64,000 bases of DNA, taken from the NCBI GenBank assembly GCA_050633645.1, contig JBOEGX010000004.1:339904-403903 (forward strand), read 5' to 3'. The stretch comes from UBA1672 sp050633645. Lineage in GTDB: Bacteria > Pseudomonadota > Alphaproteobacteria > Micavibrionales > Micavibrionaceae. Positions 17,209-26,109 of this stretch are shown piece by piece. The notes beneath the pieces are model-generated. The model saw only the letters and a list, made by a program, of their open reading frames with translations. It did no database searches and was not told the origin of the DNA. Positions within the stretch are counted from its first letter, which is position 1, and each line of letters opens with the position of its first letter. The position numbers and the translations under genes are program-made.

Positions 17209-19233
17209 ACCCCCCTGCGCTATTGCGGTTTTGTTTATATCAGCTTCACAGGACAAAGACGCAGCAGAAACGCCGCACTCATAATCCACATTATCGATGT
17301 TTATCGCCAACCCCTGCGCCACATGACGACTTGCGTTTTTCCAAGGCAATTTTGAATTAGGGATCAATTTTTTCTTATCAAGAAGATTATTTAAGGCTCG
17401 CTCAATCTTTTTAACTGTAAATTCCCCTAGTAAGTTATCGCTTTTCATTTGGCGAACAATGTAATTTCTAGCGGTGGGAGTGTGCGAGCAAGTATTTTCT
17501 CTGTTAGTGTAAGTTTCAATGGCTTGTATAATTAACGCTTCAGCCTCTTGTAATGTTTCCGGTAACTCATCCCCCGGAAGATGAAGAGTGAAAGCACCAT
17601 CTTGATACCTGATATTTATATCATCCAAAGCTGAATAATTGGCTTTTGCCTTCTTTATAGTCAGCGTGTCATCGTCATTTCGTTTTAGAAAAAGTCGTGT
17701 TCGTACCGCTGCTTCCCATGCAGTGCTACCGGAAAATTCAGAACCCTCAGCTTTCGCTGGGTGAGCAAGAAGCAAAACAGCACAATTATATTTCAGAGCA
17801 ATCTCTGTAAGAGCATTACAAAAGGCGGTAACTTGCACACGGTCAATTTCTGCACCGGCATACATCTGCGCAACATTGTCTAAAATCAATAAAACAGGTT
17901 TAATTTTTTGGCATTGCTCATGAATTTGATCTAAAAGCGCTGTCGGCTGTATTTGTCGATCCGATCCGAAAGTTGCTAATGTGTTATATTTCCCTGCTCT
18001 GGCATCAAGATATAATCTTTCACTGGCTTTCTCGGCATCATATAAACCTGTAAAGAAAATATTGTGAGCGCGACGTAGAAGCTCGTCATTATCATCTTCA
18101 CAGAAAAAACCAAGCACATTCCCTTGCGTTGTTTCCAACCCCATCCAATTAAAGCCATTGGCAACACATGTTGCAAGCTGCTGCGCTAATAATGATTTTC
18201 CAACACCCCCAGCGCCCGCCAATAGTGTAAGCGTCCCCCTCGGCAGCCATTCCGGCACGATCCATTGGCGCGGGGGTGGTTGTGTTGTTGCTAACGAAGA
18301 AAAATCAACAAACGAAATATCTTCAACATGTGTTTCCTGAAATTTCTGAATCGCACCATCCACAAGTCGAGGAATATCTTTGTAACGCACTTTCCAGCGA
18401 TCAGAATCGTCACCGGAAGCCATCATAAAACCTTGCACTGTTTCTATGATGGCCTTGCGCCCCATGCCACGGCTAAAATATCGCGCTGAAAGCGTAAGTG
18501 TAGCATCATGATAATTCTCCCCAGCGCATATTTGTCGGATCAATTCATTATCATCTATTCTTTCTTGAAATAAATCGGTGCAATCGCCATTTACACTCTC
18601 TATATCTGCATTCGATGTGTTCTCGTGGAACTTTAAATCAAGCGCATCAATGATCTCATCAAGAGAGAAATGTTTTTCCGGCTTCCAGATTTGCAGAACA
18701 TGAGGAACGGGCTTTCCACCATTTTTTGCCATGTGCTCCGCTTTTCCATTGCTACCCACAGGCAAACGCATATAGCGCGTTGCAGGGCCTCCAGCGCCTT
18801 TATCGCAATACCCCGCAGCAATAATAGCCTTCACCACACGATAAGCCTCTTCCGGGTCCGTAATTGGCGTTTTTAGTATATAGCCCCACTGCTCATTCCC
18901 CGGAGAAGTTTCCAATCTCCATGAAGGTTCTAGGCTCGGGATTTGAGCCTTTGTGCCGATGTCATCCAAAACAATACATAACATAGCGAAAAAGTTATCT
19001 TTTTTACGATCTAGCACTCCATCAACTGGGCGCAACATAGATATCGAAAAATATGTATTTTCTTTTGGGAACTCTATGCTCTTACGCTTTGTATATATTT
19101 CTCCCCGCCAATTTTCTTGCGTTGGCGGGAAGTGACACACCCATTGTATGGCATCGTCAGGAATAATGCCTGCATTATCCCCCGGTTCTCGGAGAGCCGC
19201 AAGGAACTCTTTGTTGGTAATGGACAGGCTCAT
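17185..19233 (-). CDS. Rep/primase-type AAA ATPase of the satellite element
   Basis: Protein of 682 aa from ATG 19233 (GGGGGG six bases upstream). The N-terminal third resembles a RepB-like primase fold (SWRLETSPGNEQWGYILKT, GPATRYMRLPVGSNGK). The centre is a RecA-like helicase/ATPase of the RepA type, with Walker A LLAGAGGVGKSLLAQQLA and Walker B PVLLILDNVAQMYAG, then a LLLAHPAKAEGSEFSGSTAW segment. The C-terminus is probably a winged helix. It should replicate the excised element. Its start overlaps the upstream small gene as ATGA. Confidence 0.82.
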   Translation of the reverse strand: MSLSITNKEFLAALREPGDNAGIIPDDAIQWVCHFPPTQENWRGEIYTKRKSIEFPKENTYFSISMLRPVDGVLDRKKDNFFAMLCIVLDDIGTKAQIPSLEPSWRLETSPGNEQWGYILKTPITDPEEAYRVVKAIIAAGYCDKGAGGPATRYMRLPVGSNGKAEHMAKNGGKPVPHVLQIWKPEKHFSLDEIIDALDLKFHENTSNADIESVNGDCTDLFQERIDDNELIRQICAGENYHDATLTLSARYFSRGMGRKAIIETVQGFMMASGDDSDRWKVRYKDIPRLVDGAIQKFQETHVEDISFVDFSSLATTQPPPRQWIVPEWLPRGTLTLLAGAGGVGKSLLAQQLATCVANGFNWMGLETTQGNVLGFFCEDDNDELLRRAHNIFFTGLYDAEKASERLYLDARAGKYNTLATFGSDRQIQPTALLDQIHEQCQKIKPVLLILDNVAQMYAGAEIDRVQVTAFCNALTEIALKYNCAVLLLAHPAKAEGSEFSGSTAWEAAVRTRLFLKRNDDDTLTIKKAKANYSALDDINIRYQDGAFTLHLPGDELPETLQEAEALIIQAIETYTNRENTCSHTPTARNYIVRQMKSDNLLGEFTVKKIERALNNLLDKKKLIPNSKLPWKNASRHVAQGLAINIDNVDYECGVSAASLSCEADINKTAIAQGGAAHSLPI

Positions 19234-19541
19234 TTTGCCCCCCATAAACACTCAACAGATTTTAAAGACGTTATTTCAAAAGATGGTGCTTTTAAGTTTA
19301 TAAATCCAAACCCATTTCGCTCGTACTCGGATTTCACAAGGCACTCGCCCGATACACAAACTTTTTGCCCATTAAACAAAAGCACATTCAGCGGGTGAAA
19401 TAAAGGAAGAGAAAAACATGTTGCAGAGGCCGTGTCACTGGAAAAAACAGAATATGTTTTCTTTCCGCCCCTCCGCTCACAGCTCGTAATAACCCCTGTA
19501 CTTTTTATAAAAAGTTTGCTGACATTAGAATCTGTCATCAC
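19230..19541 (-). CDS. small hypothetical protein between alpA-like and rep genes
   Basis: Protein of 103 aa; strand-rich with no motif I recognise. Both ends overlap neighbours by four bases (ATGA), which strongly supports translation and joint expression with the AlpA-like regulator and the Rep ATPase. Confidence 0.7.
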   Translation of the reverse strand: MMTDSNVSKLFIKSTGVITSCERRGGKKTYSVFSSDTASATCFSLPLFHPLNVLLFNGQKVCVSGECLVKSEYERNGFGFINLKAPSFEITSLKSVECLWGAK

Positions 19542-19762
19542 GCACCCCGCACAGCATTTAGCGCTTCACGCAATTCACCGACATTCCAGAGGGTAATACC
19601 GCCGATTTTATGAGGTGAAGGAATTAACCCCTTATGAACCCAGCGCCAAACAGTTGCAGCAGAGCACGCAAAAAGCTGCTCTACGGTTCGCTGCCTAACA
19701 TAGGCCGTTAATGGTAGTTCGTCGAACGACGATATATGATTTTTGAATTGTTGCGTCATCAT
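19538..19762 (-). CDS. AlpA/excisionase-type helix-turn-helix regulator
   Basis: DNA-binding protein of 74 aa. The motif VEQLFACSAATVWRWVHKGLIPSPHKIGG is a MerR-like winged helix as in AlpA of P4-type satellites, where it activates integrase and excision. It has a strong ribosome site (AGGAG) and is the first gene of the replication operon. Confidence 0.82.
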   Translation of the reverse strand: MMTQQFKNHISSFDELPLTAYVRQRTVEQLFACSAATVWRWVHKGLIPSPHKIGGITLWNVGELREALNAVRGA

Positions 19763-19833
19763 GCTTTCTCCTGCTATGTGATGACACGAGCTTAAAACGA
19801 GGGAGTAGCAGTATTTGCCAAATTGGCAAAAAA

Positions 19834-20415
19834 TTATTCCTGTAACAATTTAAACCCTTGGCTTATTATCGCACGAAGATTGGAGCTTTTTAAGCCTTTG
19901 ATCTTAAAATGCTCTTTCACCTCCTTTTTCTCTTCTTGTTTGATCGCCTCATGGTTAAGCTCTCGAACTTTATTATAAGTATCTTCGGCAATTTGACTGA
20001 AATTAGGTTTGTTTCCTGATTTATATTTTATTGCATTCTTTTCTGATATTAGAATTGCCAGAGCTCCTATCATACGAAGTAAGGTTTCTTCTTTGTTTGT
20101 TCCGGGGTGATTTTTCTTCTGCACAGGAGAAAAATCCTCTGGTTCAAAAGGAAAATGCTTTAGGTTCTGACTGGCCCACTTCACCGCATTATCACGCTTA
20201 AAAAATATTTCACCTGCAATGCTTTTTTCTTCTTTTAATTCACCTGAAACAACTGCTTGTTTTATTGTATTTTTCATACGACTAAACTCATCATCATCAC
20301 ATTGCGTAAGATTTTCTAAGCCACCCCAACAAATATTAAGAAGATCGCGATCACTCCAATAATCTTTTTCTGCCCAATATTCATGAGGCGCACCCTCCAT
20401 TGAAATATCAACCAT
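19834..20415 (-). CDS. hypothetical protein following the integrase
   Basis: Protein of 193 aa, not recognised. It has a charged Lys/Glu-rich C-terminal half (KQEEKKEVKEHFKIKGL) and the segment TLLRMIGALAILISEKNAIKY, resembling small accessory proteins encoded next to phage-type integrases in Proteobacteria. The first codons overlap the end of the integrase gene. Confidence 0.7.
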   Translation of the reverse strand: MVDISMEGAPHEYWAEKDYWSDRDLLNICWGGLENLTQCDDDEFSRMKNTIKQAVVSGELKEEKSIAGEIFFKRDNAVKWASQNLKHFPFEPEDFSPVQKKNHPGTNKEETLLRMIGALAILISEKNAIKYKSGNKPNFSQIAEDTYNKVRELNHEAIKQEEKKEVKEHFKIKGLKSSNLRAIISQGFKLLQE

Positions 20416-21655
20416 GCTGTTCTTCCTTCTTGTTTATAGGCACAACACGACTTTGTTCGGTTTGTGTTTGTTTTAGAAAATCCGCCCACGCCGCCATTAA
20501 TTTTCTGCGTTTAGTAAACAAATCGCCACGAGCATAGGCTGCTTCGGCTTTATCTTTTAATTTATGTGCCAGAGCGTGCTCAATAACCTCACGCGGGAAT
20601 GCCGTTGTCTCTCCGGCCCAATCCCTAAATGTGGAGCGAAAACCATGAACGGTGCAGTCCAGTTCCATCCGACGAAGAAGCTGGGTTAGCGCCATATCGC
20701 TGAGCGGCTTCCCAACCTTATTTGAGAAGATATAAGGGATATCCGCGATATGAGGCTGCTTACGCAAAATTGCGACAGCTTCTGGTGATAATGGTATGCG
20801 CTGCTCTTTTCCTGCCTTCATGCGTTCGGCGGGTATCGTCCATACAGCTTGTTCAAGATCAATTTCGTCCCAAGTTGCCTTTCGTACTTCACCCGAGCGC
20901 GTAGCCGTCAAAATTGTAAGCATAAGAGCTTTTGCACCAACACTGTCCTGTTGTTTCAGCTCTTGCATAAAAGCAGACACATCTCTCCAATCCATTGCTT
21001 TGTGATGAGAAACTTTACTTACTCTGGAAGGAGCAGGTAATAAGGCATCCAAATTACCTTTCCAACGCGCAGGATTATCGCCTGTGCGCGATCCTCTGGC
21101 TTTTGCCCAATCCAGAACCAACTCAATACGATTGCGCACACGATTAGCTGTTTCTGTTTTTGTTTGCCAGATAGGTTCAATCACTTGCAAAATATGATCG
21201 ACAGTCACATCTTTTACATGCAAACCACTTAGCACCGGATAGGCATAAGCTTTAAGAGTATTGCTCCATTGCGACGCGTGTTTCGCGTTTTTCCACCCAG
21301 CGCGATGCGCATTGATATATTGTTGAGCCGCCTCTTCGAAGGAAATAAAAGAAGCCTGTTCAGCCTTTAACGCTGCTTGAGCATTTTGCCGCGCTAAAAT
21401 AGGATCAATACCATCTCGAATTTTAAGACGCTGTTCTACAGTCAGTTCTTTTGCTTTCGCAAGTGAGATTTCAGGATAGCGACCAAGCCCCATATCACGG
21501 CGTTTGTTTCCCACCGTTGCGCGCAATATCCAGCTCCGTGAGCCTGTAGACGATATTCGCAGTGCTAAACCCGTAACACCACCGACAAAGTGCATCCCGG
21601 GCTTATTTAACTTTGCAACTGCCAGCGGCTTTAATTCTTTTGCTATTCTTCCCAT
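20408..21655 (-). CDS. int: P4-type tyrosine integrase
   Basis: Tyrosine recombinase of 415 aa. The N-terminal arm-binding DUF4102 domain (KPGMHFVGGVTGLALRIS, RDMGLGRYPEISLAKAKEL) is followed by a SAM-like core domain and the catalytic set: Arg in TATRSGEVRKATW, H-x-x-R in HGFRSTFRDWAGE, His in VIEHALAHK and Tyr in AYARGD. It is encoded about 130 bases inside attR and reads away from it, as expected for an integrase that uses tRNA-Ser. Confidence 0.95.
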   Translation of the reverse strand: MGRIAKELKPLAVAKLNKPGMHFVGGVTGLALRISSTGSRSWILRATVGNKRRDMGLGRYPEISLAKAKELTVEQRLKIRDGIDPILARQNAQAALKAEQASFISFEEAAQQYINAHRAGWKNAKHASQWSNTLKAYAYPVLSGLHVKDVTVDHILQVIEPIWQTKTETANRVRNRIELVLDWAKARGSRTGDNPARWKGNLDALLPAPSRVSKVSHHKAMDWRDVSAFMQELKQQDSVGAKALMLTILTATRSGEVRKATWDEIDLEQAVWTIPAERMKAGKEQRIPLSPEAVAILRKQPHIADIPYIFSNKVGKPLSDMALTQLLRRMELDCTVHGFRSTFRDWAGETTAFPREVIEHALAHKLKDKAEAAYARGDLFTKRRKLMAAWADFLKQTQTEQSRVVPINKKEEQHG

Positions 21656-21789
21656 CTTCTATACCATCATAAATATTGAGATTTGATGGTATAAAATGAT
21701 ACTGATTGAAGCAAGTCAAATTATTATCTTATTGATTTTTAATGACTATTGATATGAATTGAGACCACACAATGTTAGGCGGAGGGGGA

Positions 21790-21803
21790 CTGTCTCTCCG
21801 CCA
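21790..21803 (+). repeat. attR, 14-bp copy of the tRNA-Ser 3' end
   Basis: CTGTCTCTCCGCCA is identical to 12817-12830 at the end of tRNA-Ser. The surrounding sequence does not form a tRNA. Confidence 0.88.
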
Positions 21804-22392
21804 TTTTTAAGCCTTCTATACAAATAATTCGCAATTCTGTAACGCCCTGTGAACAACGCTTTCAATCTAAATTGTTGACATAAACCGAATATTTTCTTTA
21901 TTCCGTTATATTAAAGTTTTACACACAAAAGTTCACACATGCACTATTTGATAAAGATAAACGACTGGTACTATTTCAAGAGAAGAATATCTTTCACCAC
22001 TTTCGTGGCTTTGGATTGCGGGGATCTACTATTTATTTTTGGTTTTTTTATGCCCTTGGGTGCATCTTCATTCCTTCGTCATTACGATGAAACCAAAACA
22101 CTCCTTTATGCAAGACCTTTAAATGGTCTCATAAGACCTGACGGGGAACAGGCACGTTTTCTCAACCAATTATGACCTTTTTTTGTATTGGGTAGAGGTC
22201 AGTAGTAAAGAATTAGATGGTAAATGTATCGACGGCTTCGGTAGAGACCGTTTAAACGAAGATGAGCCTAATGAAGAACCTGTGTATTCTGAATTAATAT
22301 GGGGGCCTATAGGTCATCGAAAAGCTTGTGGTCTTCCCTTATCTTTGTATAAAAGCCACATACTATTTATTGATGAGTTATAAATGGTGGAC
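21804..22392. other. 589-bp stretch with only doubtful gene remnants
   Basis: Two short open frames lie here. The first (21939-22175) starts with YLIKINDWYYFKRRI, which resembles the N-terminal strand of DUF6538-type phage integrases, but the rest does not continue the family, so it is best read as an integrase remnant. The second (22183-22383, 66 aa, GTG/ATG start without a clear ribosome site) matches nothing I know. No RNA gene seen. Confidence 0.45.
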
Positions 22393-22427
22393 TTATAGCC
22401 CAAAAATGAGGTATATTTGGGCTATAA
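22393..22427. promoter_or_regulatory. perfect 12-bp inverted repeat upstream of fic, likely operator
   Basis: TTATAGCCCAAA (22393-22404) and TTTGGGCTATAA (22416-22427) are exact inverses separated by 11 bases. A related half site TTATAGCTC follows at 22437-22445, ending at the fic start codon. The right arm contains a TATAAA-like -10 box. Binding by the winged helix of the Fic protein or another regulator would repress the gene. Confidence 0.7.
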
Positions 22428-22445
22428 AATAAAGGTTTATAGCTC

Positions 22446-23567
22446 ATGGCAAGTAAAACATGGAATTGGCAGCTTAAAGAATGGCCAAATTTTTCTTATA
22501 AAAAAGAGGCTCTTGAAGAGCTGGAGCAACAGTTCTCTCAAAAATCAGGAATGATCCTTGGTGCAGTCAAGCACATCAAAGATGATGAGAAGAATGATCT
22601 CATGATTGATATCATGAGCGATGAAGCTATGAAGACATCTGAAATTGAAGGTGAATATCTAAACCGAGACAGTATTCAAGCCTCTATCCGCAAAAACTTA
22701 GGAATTGATGCTGATAAACGAAAGATTCCGCCAGCAGAATTTGGCATTGCTGAGATGATGGTGGATTTATATCGCAATTATCAGCAGCCCCTTACCCATG
22801 AAACACTCTTTGAGTGGCATCGTATGATTACGAACGGACGACGCGATCTGCATGATATAGGGGGTTACCGCACACACGATGACGAAATGCAAATCGTATC
22901 AGGACATATCGGCAAGCAGCGCGTTCATTTTGAAGCCCCCCCTTCAAGTACAATGATGCGTGAGATGGATGTTTTTCTAAAATGGATGAATGATATCCCT
23001 AAAAATACTTTGCCGCTGGCACGGGCTGGTATTGCGCATTTTCATTTCATTAACATCCACCCCTTTGAAGATGGGAATGGGCGAATAGGCCGTGCAATTT
23101 CTGAGAAATCAATCGCTCAGAGTATTGGTCATCCAGCCCTTCTTTCTCTTTCACAGACAATACAGCTTAACAAGAAGAGTTATTATGCTGCGCTTGAAGC
23201 TCATAACGGAACATGTGAAATCACAGATTGGCTTATTTACTTTGGGCAGTCCATTTTAGATGCGCAGGAACATACTCTTAAAATGTTGGATTTCATCATT
23301 GAGAAGGCTAAGTTTTTTGATCAGTATGGCAGTGCATTGAATGAAAGGCAGTTAAAAGTGATACGTCGCCTATTTGATGCGGGGTATGAAGGCTTTACTG
23401 GCGGGTTAAGTGCAGAGAACTACATTACGATTGCACAAACATCTCCATCAACAGCAACGCGTGATTTACAACATCTAACAGAAAAAGGAATTCTTTTGCG
23501 CACAGGTGAGCGTAAAGGAACGCGTTATTTGCTGAATATCAAACATAACTCAACGTTTCTAAAATAA
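22446..23567 (+). CDS. Fic-domain adenylyltransferase with internal inhibitory helix and C-terminal winged helix
   Basis: Protein of 373 aa that transfers AMP (or another nucleotide part) to target proteins. The DUF4172-type N-terminus holds the autoinhibitory motif (S/T)-x-x-x-E-(G/N) as TSEIEG (about residues 63-68). The Fic core is complete: HPFEDGNGRIGR (about 204-215). A C-terminal winged helix (ENYITIAQTSPSTATRDLQH) suggests autoregulation. Since the inhibitory glutamate is inside the same chain it belongs to class II and needs no separate antitoxin. AAAGG lies upstream of the ATG. Confidence 0.92.
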   Translation: MASKTWNWQLKEWPNFSYKKEALEELEQQFSQKSGMILGAVKHIKDDEKNDLMIDIMSDEAMKTSEIEGEYLNRDSIQASIRKNLGIDADKRKIPPAEFGIAEMMVDLYRNYQQPLTHETLFEWHRMITNGRRDLHDIGGYRTHDDEMQIVSGHIGKQRVHFEAPPSSTMMREMDVFLKWMNDIPKNTLPLARAGIAHFHFINIHPFEDGNGRIGRAISEKSIAQSIGHPALLSLSQTIQLNKKSYYAALEAHNGTCEITDWLIYFGQSILDAQEHTLKMLDFIIEKAKFFDQYGSALNERQLKVIRRLFDAGYEGFTGGLSAENYITIAQTSPSTATRDLQHLTEKGILLRTGERKGTRYLLNIKHNSTFLK

Positions 23568-24033
23568 GTAGTCACAACGTGGCTATAAAGAAACTTTGTC
23601 TCCGAGTATTCTATGCCTTTCCATACAGTTTTCCTCCCATGTCACACAGTGCGTAAGTTTGTGCGAACCTTGTGCGATGGATTTATTGTACCATATGGGG
23701 ATTCTGAGGGTCAAACATTGGAAGGGTCATTGGTTGCGGGAGGTCGATACCATCTTAGCGATAATGAGGTTAAAGTGGTTGCGGGGGCACACAACCACCT
23801 TAGGTGCTTATATTTCACCCCCAACATCATCAAACGCAAAAATACCAATAAAAACAATTTCCTAGCCGCTTGATTGATTTTCTAATCCGGAGGGTTTGGT
23901 TACGAACTGAGCATGTTTTATATTTTTTAAATGAAAAAGCAGACAAACATGCGCTAAATCGCATAAAGTGAAATTATCGGATATAACGCATAAAAAGGCC
24001 ATGCTATTAGGCGATATCCCTTGAATCGTTCAC
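23568..24033. other. 466-bp spacer holding two partial copies of the tRNA-Met end
   Basis: No supported gene. Short open frames here lack ribosome sites and family resemblance. TGGTTGCGGGAG (23731-23742) matches exactly the 3' end of the initiator tRNA at 51896-51907 in the same orientation, and TGGTTGCGGG recurs at 23776-23785. The second copy is inside a small palindrome (GTGGTTG 23775-23781 with CAACCAC 23792-23798). This is the candidate left end of the defence island. Confidence 0.5.
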
Positions 24034-26109
24034 CTAATCTATTGTTATTCCCTCTAGCTTAGCTTTATCTAACACCTCCATAAGAACTTGGCATTGCTTC
24101 TCAGATGGCAAGCTCCTTGGCATACCACATGCAATCTTCAAACAGCCATCTTCCTTGCCTGTAAGTAACTTTTTATTTGCACAAGCAACCCTAAGTTCAC
24201 TCCATTTTTCAGAAGGTATCCCGACTATAAAAGCCTGAAGCTCTACTCCATTATCTATTGCTTGCGTAGCCTTACCTTCTTTTTCTAAATCTTTCTCTTG
24301 TTCTATATCCAACAAAGAGCTCTTAAAATCATCAGAAAGAACATCATCTAATTGACGTAGTTTGTTTAACAGCCGCTCCCAACATTGCTCTTTTTTACAC
24401 CACTCACCGACGTTAAGAAAATGCGGTGGAGGTTGGGTGATATCGTCATGAACAATTTTAGCAACGAGTTCGATAGCTCTCTCATTAATAGCTCCTATAT
24501 CTTGCTTTTTCCATATACTTATAAAATCAAGAGATTTGCCCTTTTGCTCACAATACGCGGCAATCATACCAATTGTATAAGCAACTATATTAGCTCTATA
24601 ACCACCCTGATACCAATCTTGCGCAGACACTATCTTTTCTGTTCTTCTGAAAATAATTGCGCGTGCGATAAGTCGCTTGTAGTAATGCTCGTTGTAGTAG
24701 TTTTCTTTTTTCTTCCAAGACTTACCCATTCTAGCAGCAAATTTCGCAAAATTCTTCTGTGCACCAAGGTTTACGATCTGGGGCTTGTCTTCCCAAACAT
24801 TTTCAAACTTTGCTAGATCTGTTTTTGTAAACATTTGAGCTTTAGGACTTTCCAACAAAAAACGCTTCTTTTCACCCTGAGTTAAGTTGGACTGTGCATC
24901 TGCAAATTGACCTCTTGCTCTTTCGTAAAACCATTTGGTCTCTCTTATTTCCCCACTTTTCACAGGAGCCCATATACGTCTGGAGAACTCTTCTACTCTC
25001 ATATGGAATGGGTGGTTTGAGAAAAAGTCTGCAGCATTAACTTTGTTCTGGGTATTTGCGTACTCAGAAATTAAAGGAACTATCTCTTCTGCTCGCTTAT
25101 CATCTACAAGAGAAAGCTTCATCTGAACAAAAACTTTCTCGAGGTTCGCTTTGTCTCTTTTATGGGTATGATACAATGATGCGGTAGTTTGACCACCATT
25201 TACTATTTGAAGGTCTTTGATTTTCACAATACGTTTTAAGCCATCTGTATCTTCCGTAACGACCTCTTTGGCGGTTGCTGTTATTCCATTATTATAAGCA
25301 AAAAACATATCTGGCTCATTAAGTATCGTTGCCTTTATACCCTTGTTAACATTACCTCTTGCTTGCAGAAAACAACGCACATTCTGCTCCAGAAGCCGCG
25401 CACCATATCTACCATAAAGGTTGCACAAAGTTGTTCCAGGAATAGCAACCAAATATGATTCATATAAATTCGAACCCGTATGAGCAGGTAAACAAGGGAG
25501 GCCCGCTATTCCGTCTTCGTTAAAATCTATCCATATTTCTTCTTTAATACCTTTCGATGTGTTCAAACGATACAAACGAGACATATCCCAGATATGTGTA
25601 GAAAAAAGCCATCTACCATGCTGTTCTTCCTCTATGGCCTTAACTCTGTCACTTAAACGGCGTTCAGAGAGTAAATAGAAATTAACTTTAGAAAAACTGT
25701 TCTTTCTATCTGCAATATTTTTTGCCAGTGCGTATCCCTCACTTGTCTCGTCAAGACCATCCATATGCAGGCTCTTTTCGACGCAAGCTATAAAAAAATT
25801 TCTGAGCCTGTTGATTATAGCTGTTACATCAGTCTTCGTTAATGAGAGCAATTCTTCATTTCTTGTGAAATCTACTATAAAAAGATCGAGAGTAGCATCA
25901 TCTTCGTTAAACCAATATCCATCAACCCTTTGCCCTTTAGGGGCTTTCCAGTGAGATACTTGAAAGTCCTCAATTATACCTGCATCCATTAACTCTCGCG
26001 CGGTTTTCTCCGAGAATTCTTGCTCCAAATATTTATTGTCAGCATCTGCTCCTGCATATAATTCCTGCATATACCCGTTATAAAACTCTTCAATACTCAG
26101 CTCTGTCAT
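24034..26109 (-). CDS. AIPR-family protein (abortive-infection type)
   Basis: Protein of 691 aa. The AIPR core is visible as LYGRYGARLLEQNVRCFLQA (231-250), FFAYNNGITATA (269-280) and IVNGGQTTASLYH (302-314). Ahead of it, VDGYWFNEDDATLDLFIVDF (62-81) has the strand-turn-strand look of a nuclease-type N-terminal domain. AIPR proteins occur in phage-resistance loci. Here it is the last gene of a five-gene operon with a cytosine methyltransferase, MORC-like ATPase, Z1 helicase and DUF4420 protein. It overlaps the preceding gene as ATGA. Confidence 0.9.
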   Translation of the reverse strand: MTELSIEEFYNGYMQELYAGADADNKYLEQEFSEKTARELMDAGIIEDFQVSHWKAPKGQRVDGYWFNEDDATLDLFIVDFTRNEELLSLTKTDVTAIINRLRNFFIACVEKSLHMDGLDETSEGYALAKNIADRKNSFSKVNFYLLSERRLSDRVKAIEEEQHGRWLFSTHIWDMSRLYRLNTSKGIKEEIWIDFNEDGIAGLPCLPAHTGSNLYESYLVAIPGTTLCNLYGRYGARLLEQNVRCFLQARGNVNKGIKATILNEPDMFFAYNNGITATAKEVVTEDTDGLKRIVKIKDLQIVNGGQTTASLYHTHKRDKANLEKVFVQMKLSLVDDKRAEEIVPLISEYANTQNKVNAADFFSNHPFHMRVEEFSRRIWAPVKSGEIRETKWFYERARGQFADAQSNLTQGEKKRFLLESPKAQMFTKTDLAKFENVWEDKPQIVNLGAQKNFAKFAARMGKSWKKKENYYNEHYYKRLIARAIIFRRTEKIVSAQDWYQGGYRANIVAYTIGMIAAYCEQKGKSLDFISIWKKQDIGAINERAIELVAKIVHDDITQPPPHFLNVGEWCKKEQCWERLLNKLRQLDDVLSDDFKSSLLDIEQEKDLEKEGKATQAIDNGVELQAFIVGIPSEKWSELRVACANKKLLTGKEDGCLKIACGMPRSLPSEKQCQVLMEVLDKAKLEGITID

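Larger units (their letters stand above)
12831..21803. mobile_element. PICI-like / satellite-type integrative element in tRNA-Ser, about 9 kb
   Basis: The element lies between the 14-bp attachment repeats. Reading back from attR it carries a P4-type integrase, a hypothetical gene, an AlpA-like regulator, a small protein, a Rep/primase ATPase and a TerS-like protein, all on the minus strand. A membrane-protein gene with a structured RNA on the plus strand follows, and then a three-gene cargo operon next to attL. Capsid, tail and large-terminase genes are absent. The gene set fits a phage satellite; a decayed prophage is the alternative. Packaging dependence on a helper is inference. Confidence 0.75.

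Noticed and set aside
23613..23873. 86-aa open frame after fic
   Set aside because: No start signal or family; the stretch holds the tRNA-like repeats instead.
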